Source of the DNA: Achromobacter sp. MFA1 R4
Lineage (GTDB): Bacteria; Pseudomonadota; Gammaproteobacteria; Burkholderiales; Burkholderiaceae_B
NCBI RefSeq assembly: GCF_900156745.1
Contig: NZ_LT707065.1
Span: 806,001 to 870,000, forward strand
DNA: 64,000 bases
Direction: 5' to 3'
The translations under genes and the position numbers were made by a program. The notes beneath the pieces were generated by a model. That model searched no databases and was not told the DNA's origin. It saw nothing but the letters and a program-made list of their open reading frames with translations. Position 1 is the stretch's first letter, and every line of letters begins with the position of its first letter. Of the stretch, positions 24,360 to 32,392 are shown piece after piece.

Positions 24360-26804
24360 TTACAGCTTCGGCGCGTAGCGCACCGTCAGCATCACATTGC
24401 GCGGCTCGCCGTAATAGTTGTTGCCCCCCAGGGTGTTGTAGGAAGGCACGTAATACTTCTTGTCGAACACGTTGTTCACGTTCAGCCCGAAGCTCAATTC
24501 CGGCGTCGCCTGATAGCCCAGGCGCGCGTTCCAGATCGTGAATCCCGCCAACTTGAACTCACGGTCGGAGCTGATCGTCTGCGTCTGCGCGTTGACGCCC
24601 GCGCCCACGCTCAGGCGGTTCCACGCGCCCGGCAGCCTGTAGTTGGCCCACAGGCGCAGCATGTGCTTGGGCGTCCAGGTATTGAAGACCTTGCCCTGGT
24701 TGTCGGGGTCCGACAGGAACTTGGTGGTGTTGTAGGTATAGCCGGCGTACAGTTCGAGCCCCCGGACGACCTCGCCGGAGATCTCGGCCTCCACGCCCTG
24801 GCTGCGCACCTCGCCCGCCGCGCGCGAGCAATACCAGCCGTTGCAGGCAAACCCAGCGTCGTAGTCGTTGACGGCGCGGTTCTTGTGGTCGTAGCGGAAC
24901 ACGGCAAGCAGGGTGTTGACCCGGCCGCCGGCCAGTTCGCCCTTGATGCCGGCTTCGTAGTTCTTGCCTTCGATCGGCTCGAGCAGGCTGCCCGACACGG
25001 TGCGCTCGGTCTGCGGTTCGAAGACCGTGGTGTAGCTCGTGTAGACGGACCAGTTGTCGTTCAGCGCATACACGATGCCGGCGTAGGGAATGAAGCGGCC
25101 CGACGTCGACGACGTGGTCGTGCTGCCGTCGCCGCTGTAGCGGTAGTCGAACCAGCCCACGCGCCCGCCGCCGATCAGCGAGAGCGACTCCGTGGGCTTG
25201 ACGCGCCAGGTGCCGTAGATGCCTTTTTGGCGGATGTCGTAGGCGCTGCGCGAATCGTAGCCGCTGGCGGCCGCGATGCTGTCGATGTCCTGCCAGGGGC
25301 GGTGGTGATCGATGTCGTAGATGTTGCCGCCGCCCTGCCAGGCGCGCGTGAAGCGGTCGTTCGTGGTGAGCTTGGAGTAGTTGGCCCCCACCACCACTTC
25401 CTGCGCCATGCCCCAGGCCGTGAAGTCGCCGGCCAGCGACATGTCCAGGGCGCGCTGCTCGCTCTTGAAATCCACGCCGAAATTGCCGTAGCTCAGGCCG
25501 CTGCCGTCGCGCTCCACGGCGCCGGCGACGCGCTGGTGCACGGTGGTGTTGTCTTCCTCCATCGCCACCCCGGCCAGCCGGAGGCGCCACGCGTCGTTGA
25601 AGCGATGCGTCACATCCGCGTTGAAGATGGTCTGGTCGTTCGTGGCGCGATTCCAGGTCGAGCCCGTGAATGTGGAGCGCGGCAGATCGATGCTGCCGCC
25701 ATCGGCAAAGCGCGGATAGCCCACGAACATGGGACGCGAGCGGCTGTACCGGTTGCTGACGCCCAGGCCCACCGTCGTGTCGGCTGTGATGTCATAGTCC
25801 AGCGCGGCGTACAGGTTGCGCGTCCTGTCCCAGACATAGTCGATGTAGGAATGGCTCCGGTCCTCGTCCAGCACCATGCGGCCGCGCAGCGTGCCCGACG
25901 CGTTCAAGGGGCCGCCCGCGTCCAGCGTCAGGCCGTAGTGGTCCCAGGACCCCGCCTTGCCCGTGACCACCACGGACGGTTCGGCGCCGCCTCGCTTGCG
26001 CACCAGGTTGATCGCGCCGCCCGGACTGCCGGCGCCCTGCAGCAGGCCGGCCGCGCCTCTCAGGATTTCCACGCGGTCGTAGAACACCAGGGAATCCTGC
26101 TCCCAGTTGCCCAGGCTGTAGCTGTTGCGCAGCAAGGGCACGCCGTCATACTGCAGCAGATCCACCGGAAAGCCGCGCGCATTGATCGCCACGCCCGCCC
26201 CCACGCCCTGCACGCCCACCATGCCCACCGTGTTGTTGACGGCGTCCGGCAGGCTGGTCATGTCCTGGTCGTCCATGCGCTGGCGCGTCAGCACGGTGAT
26301 GGACTGCGGAATGTCCTTGAGCGCCTGCGCCGTCTTGCCGATGGTCACGGCCGGCGAGGTATACGAACCGGTGCCCTCCGTCGTGGTGGCGTCGCCCGTC
26401 ACCGTGACGGGCGCCAGCATCGCGGTCGGGCCGGCCGCCGGCGCCTGCCGCAGGCGGTAGCCGCCCTCGACCCGCGCCACGGCCTGCAGGCCCGTGCCCA
26501 GCAGCAGGCGTTCGAGCGCGGCGTCGACGCCATGGACTCCCGACACGCCCCGCGTCGTCACGCCGGCCGTCAGGCCCGGGTCCGACGCCACCATCACGCC
26601 GGCCTGCGCGCCGAACGTCCCCAGCGCCGCGCTGAGCGGGCCGGCCGGGACGCTGAAGGCAATGGCGCCGGGCGTCTGCGCCATCGCCGCTGCGGGCCAC
26701 GCCGACGCGACGGCGACGGGCGCGGCAAGGGCGAATGCCGCGTGGCTCAGATGTAGGCGGACGGACACCGCGGCTCGGGCGGCGCGGATGGAAAGAGATG
26801 ACAT
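24360..26804 (-). CDS. TonB-dependent siderophore receptor with FecA-type signalling domain (unit 2)
   Basis: An 814-residue outer-membrane receptor: signal peptide ending near A-M-A-Q-T, STN domain (A-G-P-L-S-A-A-L-G-T-F then L-L-G-T-G-L, about 50-125), plug (L-K-D-I-P-Q-S-I-T-V-L-T, V-E-I-L-R-G-A-A-G-L-L-Q-G, P-G-G-A-I-N-L-V-R-K) and barrel. D-I-P-Q-S-I-T-V and P-G-G-A-I-N-L are typical of FpvA/FoxA-type ferric siderophore receptors. It is the last gene of fecI-fecR-receptor unit 2. A pair of Cys in F-A-C-N-G-W-Y-C-S of an extracellular loop may form a disulfide. Confidence 0.93.
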   Translation of the reverse strand: MSSLSIRAARAAVSVRLHLSHAAFALAAPVAVASAWPAAAMAQTPGAIAFSVPAGPLSAALGTFGAQAGVMVASDPGLTAGVTTRGVSGVHGVDAALERLLLGTGLQAVARVEGGYRLRQAPAAGPTAMLAPVTVTGDATTTEGTGSYTSPAVTIGKTAQALKDIPQSITVLTRQRMDDQDMTSLPDAVNNTVGMVGVQGVGAGVAINARGFPVDLLQYDGVPLLRNSYSLGNWEQDSLVFYDRVEILRGAAGLLQGAGSPGGAINLVRKRGGAEPSVVVTGKAGSWDHYGLTLDAGGPLNASGTLRGRMVLDEDRSHSYIDYVWDRTRNLYAALDYDITADTTVGLGVSNRYSRSRPMFVGYPRFADGGSIDLPRSTFTGSTWNRATNDQTIFNADVTHRFNDAWRLRLAGVAMEEDNTTVHQRVAGAVERDGSGLSYGNFGVDFKSEQRALDMSLAGDFTAWGMAQEVVVGANYSKLTTNDRFTRAWQGGGNIYDIDHHRPWQDIDSIAAASGYDSRSAYDIRQKGIYGTWRVKPTESLSLIGGGRVGWFDYRYSGDGSTTTSSTSGRFIPYAGIVYALNDNWSVYTSYTTVFEPQTERTVSGSLLEPIEGKNYEAGIKGELAGGRVNTLLAVFRYDHKNRAVNDYDAGFACNGWYCSRAAGEVRSQGVEAEISGEVVRGLELYAGYTYNTTKFLSDPDNQGKVFNTWTPKHMLRLWANYRLPGAWNRLSVGAGVNAQTQTISSDREFKLAGFTIWNARLGYQATPELSFGLNVNNVFDKKYYVPSYNTLGGNNYYGEPRNVMLTVRYAPKL

Positions 26805-26923
26805 CGAAGGATTCCCAGGCTCATGAAAGGTCGCAGCAGCCGCGTGACCGGGCCGCTTTGTCTACATGAAGCGCGAGATCGGGATATCCGCCGTTGCTGT
26901 TACAAAAAGGCCGGCGGCACGGG

Positions 26924-27925
26924 TCATGCCAGGCCTACCGTCACCCAGTAGCGGGTATAGCGGCGCACCCGAACCGGCAGGATCTCCTGCAGCATGGCCA
27001 GGACCCGGTCCGTGTCGGACAACGGGAACGCGCCCACCACGCGCAGGCCCGCCGCCTCGGCGGTGCAATTCAGCAGGCCCGGTCTGTACCGGCCCAGTTC
27101 GTCCAGGAAGTCCGACAACGGCATTTCGTCGGCGATCAGCATGCCCTGCAGCCAGGCGGACGCGCCGGGCGCCAAGGGGCCCGACTGGAAAGCCCCGTTC
27201 GCGGAGAACTCCGCCTGCTCGCCGGCCTGCACGCGCCGCGGCGCATCGCCGGGCGGCAAGCCGCGCACATCCACCGCGCCTTCCAGCACCGCGACCCGCA
27301 TGCGGCCGGCCTCCAGGTCGCGCACCAGAAAGTGGGTGCCCACCGGCGTGAGCACCCCGCCGCGGGTGCGCAAAGTGAAGGGCCGCCCCAGCGTGTCGCG
27401 GGCGGTGACGATCCCGATCTCGCCCTGCAGCAGCACCAGTTCGCGCCGCTCCGCCGTATAGCGCAGGTCCAGCGCGCTGCCGGCGTTCAGCTCGACCCGG
27501 GTTCCGTCAGGCAGCGTCAGCGACCGGCGTTCGCCCGTGCCGGTGCGCAGGTCGGCCGACAAGCGGCGCACGGCATCGCGCTCGCCCACCGCCCAGGCCC
27601 CCAGGCCCACGCCGACCGCCGCGACCATCGCGCGGATCGCCGTGCGTCGCGACCGGATCAGCGGCGCCTGCAACAAGGTGCGCGAGGCCACCGACGGTCC
27701 GGCCTGCGCCACGCCCGCTGCCACATCGCGCGTCAGCGCGGAGAATCGCTGCCAGGCCAGTTCATGGGCGGGATCGGCCCGCCGCCAGTGTTCGAAGCGA
27801 TCCCGCTCGGCGGCGCTGGCGTCTTCGCGCAGCCGCACCCACCAGTCGGCGGCCTGCCGGACCACTTTTGGATCGATCGCGCCGGCTTCGGGCGCGTGCG
27901 GCCGCAACAACGGGAGGTTACTCAT
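26924..27925 (-). CDS. FecR family signal transducer (unit 2)
   Basis: A 333-residue FecR: N-terminal A-A-D-W-W-V-R-L-R-E and R-A-D-P-A-H-E-L-A-W-Q-R-F motifs for sigma binding, a membrane helix around A-I-R-A-M-V-A-A-V-G-V-G-L, then the periplasmic domain (R-T-G-T-G-E-R-R-S-L-T-L-P-D-G-T, L-N-A-G-S-A-L) and C-terminal receptor-binding region. It starts 11 bp after the fecI stop. The receptor gene follows after 119 bp. Confidence 0.93.
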   Translation of the reverse strand: MSNLPLLRPHAPEAGAIDPKVVRQAADWWVRLREDASAAERDRFEHWRRADPAHELAWQRFSALTRDVAAGVAQAGPSVASRTLLQAPLIRSRRTAIRAMVAAVGVGLGAWAVGERDAVRRLSADLRTGTGERRSLTLPDGTRVELNAGSALDLRYTAERRELVLLQGEIGIVTARDTLGRPFTLRTRGGVLTPVGTHFLVRDLEAGRMRVAVLEGAVDVRGLPPGDAPRRVQAGEQAEFSANGAFQSGPLAPGASAWLQGMLIADEMPLSDFLDELGRYRPGLLNCTAEAAGLRVVGAFPLSDTDRVLAMLQEILPVRVRRYTRYWVTVGLA

Positions 27926-27936
27926 GGCGCGGGCGT

Positions 27937-28446
27937 TCAGCCGTAGACGGCCGCATAGCAATGCACCAGCGCGCGCGCCAGGGATTTCTGCACGGCGTTG
28001 GGCGTGAGGCCCAGGCGCTCGCCGATCTCGGCGTACGACAGGCCGTCGATCTGGGCCATCAGGAAGATGCGCCGGCTGGTCATCGGCAGGGTGTCCAGCA
28101 GTTCGCAGATCTGCGTCAGCGCCTCGATGATCAGGGCCCGGGCTTCGACGGAAGGCTCGACCGCCGGCGGCTGCAGCGCCAGCGTCTCGGCATACGCGGC
28201 CTCCAGCGCCGCGCGCCGCGCCCGGCCGATCAGCAGGCGCGTGGCGATCGTGCGCAGATAGGCGCGGGGTTCAAGCAGCGGCTCGCGCACATTGGCGCGG
28301 ATCAGGCGTTCGAAGGTGTCATGTGCCAGGTCCGCCGCGTCGCAGGCGTTGCCGAGCTTGCGCTGCAGCACGCCGCGCAGCCACTGGTGATGGGCCTGGT
28401 AAACGGATTGCACCTCTGCGCGAGAGGCGAAGGAAGAGGATGGCAT
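27937..28446 (-). CDS. FecI-like ECF sigma factor (unit 2)
   Basis: A 169-residue ECF sigma with region 2 (D-A-A-D-L-A-H-D-T-F-E-R-L) and region 4 (L-S-Y-A-E-I-G-E-R-L-G-L-T-P-N-A-V-Q-K). The start M-P-S-S-S-F at 28446 is chosen, since the frame upstream is only GC-rich read-through. A Fur-like box lies 41 bp upstream. It activates the unit 2 receptor gene by cell-surface signalling (family knowledge). Confidence 0.92.
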   Translation of the reverse strand: MPSSSFASRAEVQSVYQAHHQWLRGVLQRKLGNACDAADLAHDTFERLIRANVREPLLEPRAYLRTIATRLLIGRARRAALEAAYAETLALQPPAVEPSVEARALIIEALTQICELLDTLPMTSRRIFLMAQIDGLSYAEIGERLGLTPNAVQKSLARALVHCYAAVYG

Positions 28447-28486
28447 GGCGATGCGGCCCGGCGTCGCCGCCAACGGGCAAGACAAA

Positions 28487-28501
28487 TGAAAACGATTCGC
28501 A
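28487..28501. promoter_or_regulatory. Putative Fur box upstream of fecI unit 2
   Basis: tgaaaacgattcgca fits the 7-1-7 Fur pattern (TGATAAT-N-ATTATCA) at 10 of 14 positions and sits in the leader of the sigma factor gene. Confidence 0.55.
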
Positions 28502-28616
28502 ATTATAGGTGCGGATTTTGTCTGTGCAAGGCGCGGCCGTCTGGCGCGGTGCAGGCGCGGCGACCGCACGGCTGGGCGCAGGGACGCGCCGGGGGCCGCT
28601 TGCCCGCCCGGCCGCG

Positions 28617-28859
28617 TCAGTAATCCATGGGAACGTGGCTCTGCGCGGCGCGTATTTCCTGCAGATGCCGTTCGGCCTCTTCGCGTTCGACGGCGGGCGG
28701 CAGCGCGCGCCAACTGACCAGATTCCCCGGCGTCTTCAATGGCATCCAACCCAGCACGCTGTAGAGCGAAATCGCGGTGCCGCCGGTATCCAGCCGCGTC
28801 TCGTAATACCCCTGACGTTCCGGCGCGGTGTCGCCGGGCGTCCAATCCAACTGAGACAT
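28617..28859 (-). CDS. Small uncharacterised protein
   Basis: An 80-residue soluble, acidic protein (M-S-Q-L-D-W-T-P-G-D-T-A-P), with no signal or membrane segment. A very strong AGGAGGAG Shine-Dalgarno lies about 7 bases before the ATG at 28859, which supports it as a real gene despite its size. The W-x3-P and aromatic-rich first half suggests a small folded domain. No family recognised. It is divergent from the EIIC-EAL gene. Confidence 0.7.
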   Translation of the reverse strand: MSQLDWTPGDTAPERQGYYETRLDTGGTAISLYSVLGWMPLKTPGNLVSWRALPPAVEREEAERHLQEIRAAQSHVPMDY

Positions 28860-29005
28860 CCAGGTCTCCTCCTGGTGAAGCTTATGCGCTAGGGTCCGCC
28901 ATTCGCGCGGGACGGGTCACGACGGACCGGCCGCGCGGAACGGGGACACGTTTGATCGTATAGCGTCCGGACCCGCTTGTCCCCTGTCAAAAAGACTGAA
29001 TTTTT

Positions 29006-29026
29006 GATTCCCGGCAGAGGGGAATC
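29006..29026. promoter_or_regulatory. Perfect 7-bp hairpin/operator in the leader of the EIIC-EAL gene
   Basis: GATTCCC-ggcagag-GGGAATC forms a perfect 7-bp dyad with a 7-nt loop, preceded by TTTTT. Neither strand has a downstream T-run, so it is not a typical terminator. It lies in the 287-bp gap between the small protein and the EIIC-EAL gene and may be an operator or a 5' leader element. Confidence 0.4.
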
Positions 29027-29146
29027 CCTAGGCTACCGTAGGTTTCGGATTGCTAAAGCACGAATACAGGCGCTAGGATGCGGCAACGGATTTTTACACC
29101 CCCCGGCGGACGTGGAGCGACCGGGCCCCTCGGGCAAACGACGGCC

Positions 29147-31252
29147 ATGCCGAAAACGATCTTTCCGCACTACCCAAGAGATCGGCTGGCCGCCCTGGCA
29201 AGCGCCAATGCCCTGCGCGCGATCCGCGAAGGCCTGCTGTGGGTCATGCCGTGCCTGCTGGTGTCCGCGCTGTTCCTGGTGCTGTCGGTCTGCGCCCGGC
29301 TGCTCGGGCTGCCCGACGCCCTGGCCGATCTGCTGGCCAGCCTGCACCGCAAGCTGTCGGGCATCATGCCGCTGCTGGCCGGCACGTCCATCGGCTACAT
29401 GCTGTCGATCCGCCACCGCCTCCCGCATCTGCCCACGGCGCTGCTGTGCCTGTGCTTTGTCGTCATCGCCGAAAACGTGCTGGCACCGTATCCCCGGGCG
29501 GCGGCCACGCTCACGCTGTTCATCGCGATCCTGGCGCCGATCGCGGCCGTGCCCCTGATGGCCCGCCTGCACCGCCGGCGCTGGACGCAACTGGCGCCGG
29601 ACGGCCTGGTCGGCGAGAACGTCCGCGACTCGCTGAACATGATCGTTCCGGGCCTGCTGACGGCGGGCGTGGTGATGGCGGTGCTGTCCGCCGCCCTGCG
29701 CATTCCCGCCATCGCCCAGGTGGACATCCCGCTCAGCCTCGCGTCGCTGGACAGCCCGTTCGCCTCCGGCGCCCTGGTCGCCGCGCTGAACTCGCTGCTG
29801 TGGTTCTTCGGCATCCATGGGGCCCATGCCATGGCGCCCATCATGGACGTCCTGGACCAGGCGACCCGGCTCAACGCCACTACCGCCGCGGCGGGCTACG
29901 AAAGCGTGTATGCGCTGAACGGCACGCTGCTGGGCGCGTTTGCCTTCATTGGCGGATCGGGCGCAACGCTGTCGCTGGTGGTGGCCATCCTGTTGTTCTC
30001 GCGTAGCGAGTCGCTGCGCGTGCTGGCCCTGGCGAGCATTCCGGTGTCGCTGCTGAACGTCAACGAAATCCTGCTGTTCGGCCTGCCCCTCATCCTGAAT
30101 CCGCGGCTGCTCCTGCCCTTCGTGCTCACGCCCGTGGTCAACGTGACCATTGCCCTGGCGGTGGTGCAGCTTGGCTGGCTGGCGCCCGCGACGGTCACGC
30201 TGCCGTTGACCTCGCCGGTGCTGTTCAACGCCTATCTGGGCGCTGGCGAGCACCTGGTCGGGATCGCATTGCAGTTGGCGCTGGTGGCGCTGGGCGCGTG
30301 CATCTATGCGCCCTGCCTGATCGCGCTGGAGCGTCAGCGCACGGCCGATTCCACGGTGTACTTCAAGTCGCTGGACACCACGTTTCCGCAATTGCAGGAA
30401 GAATCGCTGCTCTATGCCCATGATCCCGTGGCGTCCACCTACGCCAACCGAGCGCGGCGCCGCGCCGAGGTCTCGCGCATCCGCGCCATCAGCGAATACG
30501 ACTTCTACCTGGAATTCCAGCCGCAGGTGTCGCTGCGCACGGGCCTGTGCACCGGCTGCGAGGCGCTGCTGCGCGCCACCGGTCCCGAAGGCACGCAGCA
30601 GGCGCCGCTGGAATTCCTGCGCTGGCTGGCGCAGGCCGACCTGATGCGGGACGTGGACCTGTGGGTGGCGCGGCAGGCGGTGCGGCAATGCCTGGCGTGG
30701 CGCGCGCAAGGCTTCACGCTGCCCATGACCATCAACGTCACCGGCGCAACGCTGACGTCGCCCGCCTCCCTGGACCGGCTGATCAAGGTGCTGGAGCAGG
30801 CGCAGGGCCAGGTCTCGGTGGAACTCACGGAAGACGCGCTGGTCGAGGACGCAGGCGCGTTGCACACCGCCTTTGACCGGCTGCACGGCATCGGCGCGCG
30901 CGTGTATATCGACGACTTCGGCACGGGCTATTCGGCGCTGAGCTACCTGCATCAGTTCCAGATCGACGCGGTCAAGATCGACCGCAGCTTCGTGCTGGCG
31001 CAGGGCCATGACCGCGGCGCGCTGGTGATGAGCGGCCTGCTGCGCTTCTGCGAGGCGCTGAACCTGCAGATCATCGTCGAAGGCGTGGAAACGGAAGCCC
31101 AGTTATCCGCGCTGGCGTCCAGCGCAGAAATCATCGTGCAGGGCTGGTACTACAGCAAGGCGGTCTCGGGAGACCATCTCGTGGATTTCGCGCGCCGGCG
31201 GCAGGAAGCCCCCGCCCTGCCGGCGCAGCTTTCCAACGCCGCGGCTATTTGA
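29147..31252 (+). CDS. PTS EIIC permease domain fused to a c-di-GMP EAL phosphodiesterase
   Basis: A 701-residue fusion. Residues about 10-410 are a lactose/cellobiose-type PTS EIIC domain with eight or more membrane helices: W-F-F-G-I-H-G-A-H-A-M, G-G-S-G-A-T-L-S-L and L-N-V-N-E-I-L-L-F-G-L-P match its signatures. Residues about 450-690 are an EAL domain with every catalytic element: C-E-A-L-L-R (near 471), I-N-V-T-G, E-L-T-E-D, I-D-D-F-G-T-G, K-I-D-R-S-F, V-E-G-V-E-T-E and V-Q-G-W. It should hydrolyse c-di-GMP, perhaps under control of a sugar bound by the EIIC part. No EIIA, EIIB, HPr or EI gene is nearby. The ATG at 29147 is chosen; upstream in-frame starts lack conservation. Confidence 0.88.
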   Translation: MPKTIFPHYPRDRLAALASANALRAIREGLLWVMPCLLVSALFLVLSVCARLLGLPDALADLLASLHRKLSGIMPLLAGTSIGYMLSIRHRLPHLPTALLCLCFVVIAENVLAPYPRAAATLTLFIAILAPIAAVPLMARLHRRRWTQLAPDGLVGENVRDSLNMIVPGLLTAGVVMAVLSAALRIPAIAQVDIPLSLASLDSPFASGALVAALNSLLWFFGIHGAHAMAPIMDVLDQATRLNATTAAAGYESVYALNGTLLGAFAFIGGSGATLSLVVAILLFSRSESLRVLALASIPVSLLNVNEILLFGLPLILNPRLLLPFVLTPVVNVTIALAVVQLGWLAPATVTLPLTSPVLFNAYLGAGEHLVGIALQLALVALGACIYAPCLIALERQRTADSTVYFKSLDTTFPQLQEESLLYAHDPVASTYANRARRRAEVSRIRAISEYDFYLEFQPQVSLRTGLCTGCEALLRATGPEGTQQAPLEFLRWLAQADLMRDVDLWVARQAVRQCLAWRAQGFTLPMTINVTGATLTSPASLDRLIKVLEQAQGQVSVELTEDALVEDAGALHTAFDRLHGIGARVYIDDFGTGYSALSYLHQFQIDAVKIDRSFVLAQGHDRGALVMSGLLRFCEALNLQIIVEGVETEAQLSALASSAEIIVQGWYYSKAVSGDHLVDFARRRQEAPALPAQLSNAAAI

Positions 31253-32153
31253 TGCCGATGAAGGGCAGCGCCGCGCCCGGCACCTGGGTGGACGGCAAAA
31301 CGCCGTCCCACTTTTCAACGGCATTCAGGCTTACCAGGTTGGTGTTGGCGGCCAGCGCCTCGGCCTTGGCGCGGATCGACGCCGCTTCGGCCTCGCCGCG
31401 CATGCGGATGCCGTCGGCCTCCGCCGTGAACCGCTGACGCTGGGCGTCGGCTTCGGCCTTGGCCTTGACCACCTGGATCTCGGCATTGATCATCGCCGTT
31501 TCCTTTTGCTGGCGGGTCGTCTCGATCTGCACCTGAGCCAGCATGCGCTGTTCGATCGAATGCTCGTAGGCCTGCGAGAAACCCACTTCCTCGATCTGCA
31601 CCCCCACCACCTGCACCGGCGCGCCCTCCATCGTCTTGAGGACCGCGGCGTTGACATCCAGGCCGAGCTTCTGGCGTTCCTGGATGGCGCGCACGGCCGT
31701 GTACTGGCCAAACACGTTCTTCACCGCGTCCGGCGTCTTGCGTTCCAGCACCCGCATCTGCAAAGTGGCGATGGTGCCGTATTCGGCGTAGAGCTCGGCC
31801 ACATCCTCGGGCGGCACGCGATACGTGACGGACACGCGCAGCGTCGCGGGCTGCTGGTCGTAGCTGTAGGCCTCGAGCTTTTCGAACACGAAGGTGTGGT
31901 CGCGCACGGACACCGTCATCACGTTGTCGATAAAAGGCGTCTTGAAATCCAGGCCCGGCTCGGCCACGCGCACCAGCTTGCCGTTGCGCAGCACCACGCC
32001 GCGCTCGCCCTGGTCCACCTGGAACCACGAGCCCATCGCGATGAACACGATCAGCATGAAGAGAATCGCGGTGCCAACGGCGAATTTCAGGTTGCGCGGC
32101 TTGACCGCGCCGATCGTCTTGACCATCTGGATGTCTGTCGGCTTCACTTTCAC
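31245..32153 (-). CDS. SPFH/prohibitin family membrane protein
   Basis: A 302-residue protein with one N-terminal membrane helix (F-A-V-G-T-A-I-L-F-M-L-I-V-F-I-A-M-G), the SPFH/Band 7 domain (Q-G-E-R-G-V-V-L-R-N-G-K-L, V-S-V-R-D-H-T-F-V) and a long Ala/Glu/Lys coiled coil (V-V-K-A-K-A-E-A-D-A-Q-R-Q). These proteins oligomerise in membrane microdomains. The start is probably the GTG at 32153, whose GTGA overlaps the stop of the preceding small ORF with AGGG 7 bases upstream; a TTG at 32159 adds two residues. It overlaps the convergent EIIC-EAL gene by 8 bp. Confidence 0.9.
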   Translation of the reverse strand: MKVKPTDIQMVKTIGAVKPRNLKFAVGTAILFMLIVFIAMGSWFQVDQGERGVVLRNGKLVRVAEPGLDFKTPFIDNVMTVSVRDHTFVFEKLEAYSYDQQPATLRVSVTYRVPPEDVAELYAEYGTIATLQMRVLERKTPDAVKNVFGQYTAVRAIQERQKLGLDVNAAVLKTMEGAPVQVVGVQIEEVGFSQAYEHSIEQRMLAQVQIETTRQQKETAMINAEIQVVKAKAEADAQRQRFTAEADGIRMRGEAEAASIRAKAEALAANTNLVSLNAVEKWDGVLPSTQVPGAALPFIGIK

Positions 32154-32266
32154 TTCCAATCCCTGTCGTTTCTTGTTCGTTTACGGTCCGAGAGCACCGC
32201 TGCGATGCCGCGCGCCAGCAGATAAGCGATCACCGCCGCCCCCACCAAGATCAGGAAATACCGCAT
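32150..32266 (-). CDS. Possible 38-residue single-helix membrane protein coupled to the SPFH gene
   Basis: A 38-codon frame starting M-R-Y-F-L-I-L-V-G-A-A-V-I-A-Y-L-L-A, one hydrophobic helix followed by a very basic tail (D-R-K-R-T-R-N-D-R-D-W-K). Its TGA overlaps the GTG start of the SPFH gene (GTGA), a usual sign of translational coupling. The ribosome site is weak (a run of G). Not recognised as a family; it could be a small partner of the SPFH protein or simply a leader ORF. Confidence 0.5.
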   Translation of the reverse strand: MRYFLILVGAAVIAYLLARGIAAVLSDRKRTRNDRDWK

Positions 32267-32392
32267 CGAGCGTCCCCCCCGGGAAAGAAGGACGGGATTC
32301 TAGCTTGCAGCGGGAACGCTGCCGCCACGACGTTCCGACCTAATGTGGCGATACGTTTCCGAACGTTTCCACGCGCCCGGAAATGCGCGCGT

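Noticed and set aside
26805-26923. Attenuator or terminator between fecR unit 2 and its receptor
   Set aside because: A short GC stem is followed by TTTTT on the minus strand, but the stem is only about 3-4 bp and not convincing.
28950-29146. c-di-GMP riboswitch before the EIIC-EAL gene
   Set aside because: Looked for the GEMM core and tetraloop receptor pattern; no convincing match, only a simple hairpin.
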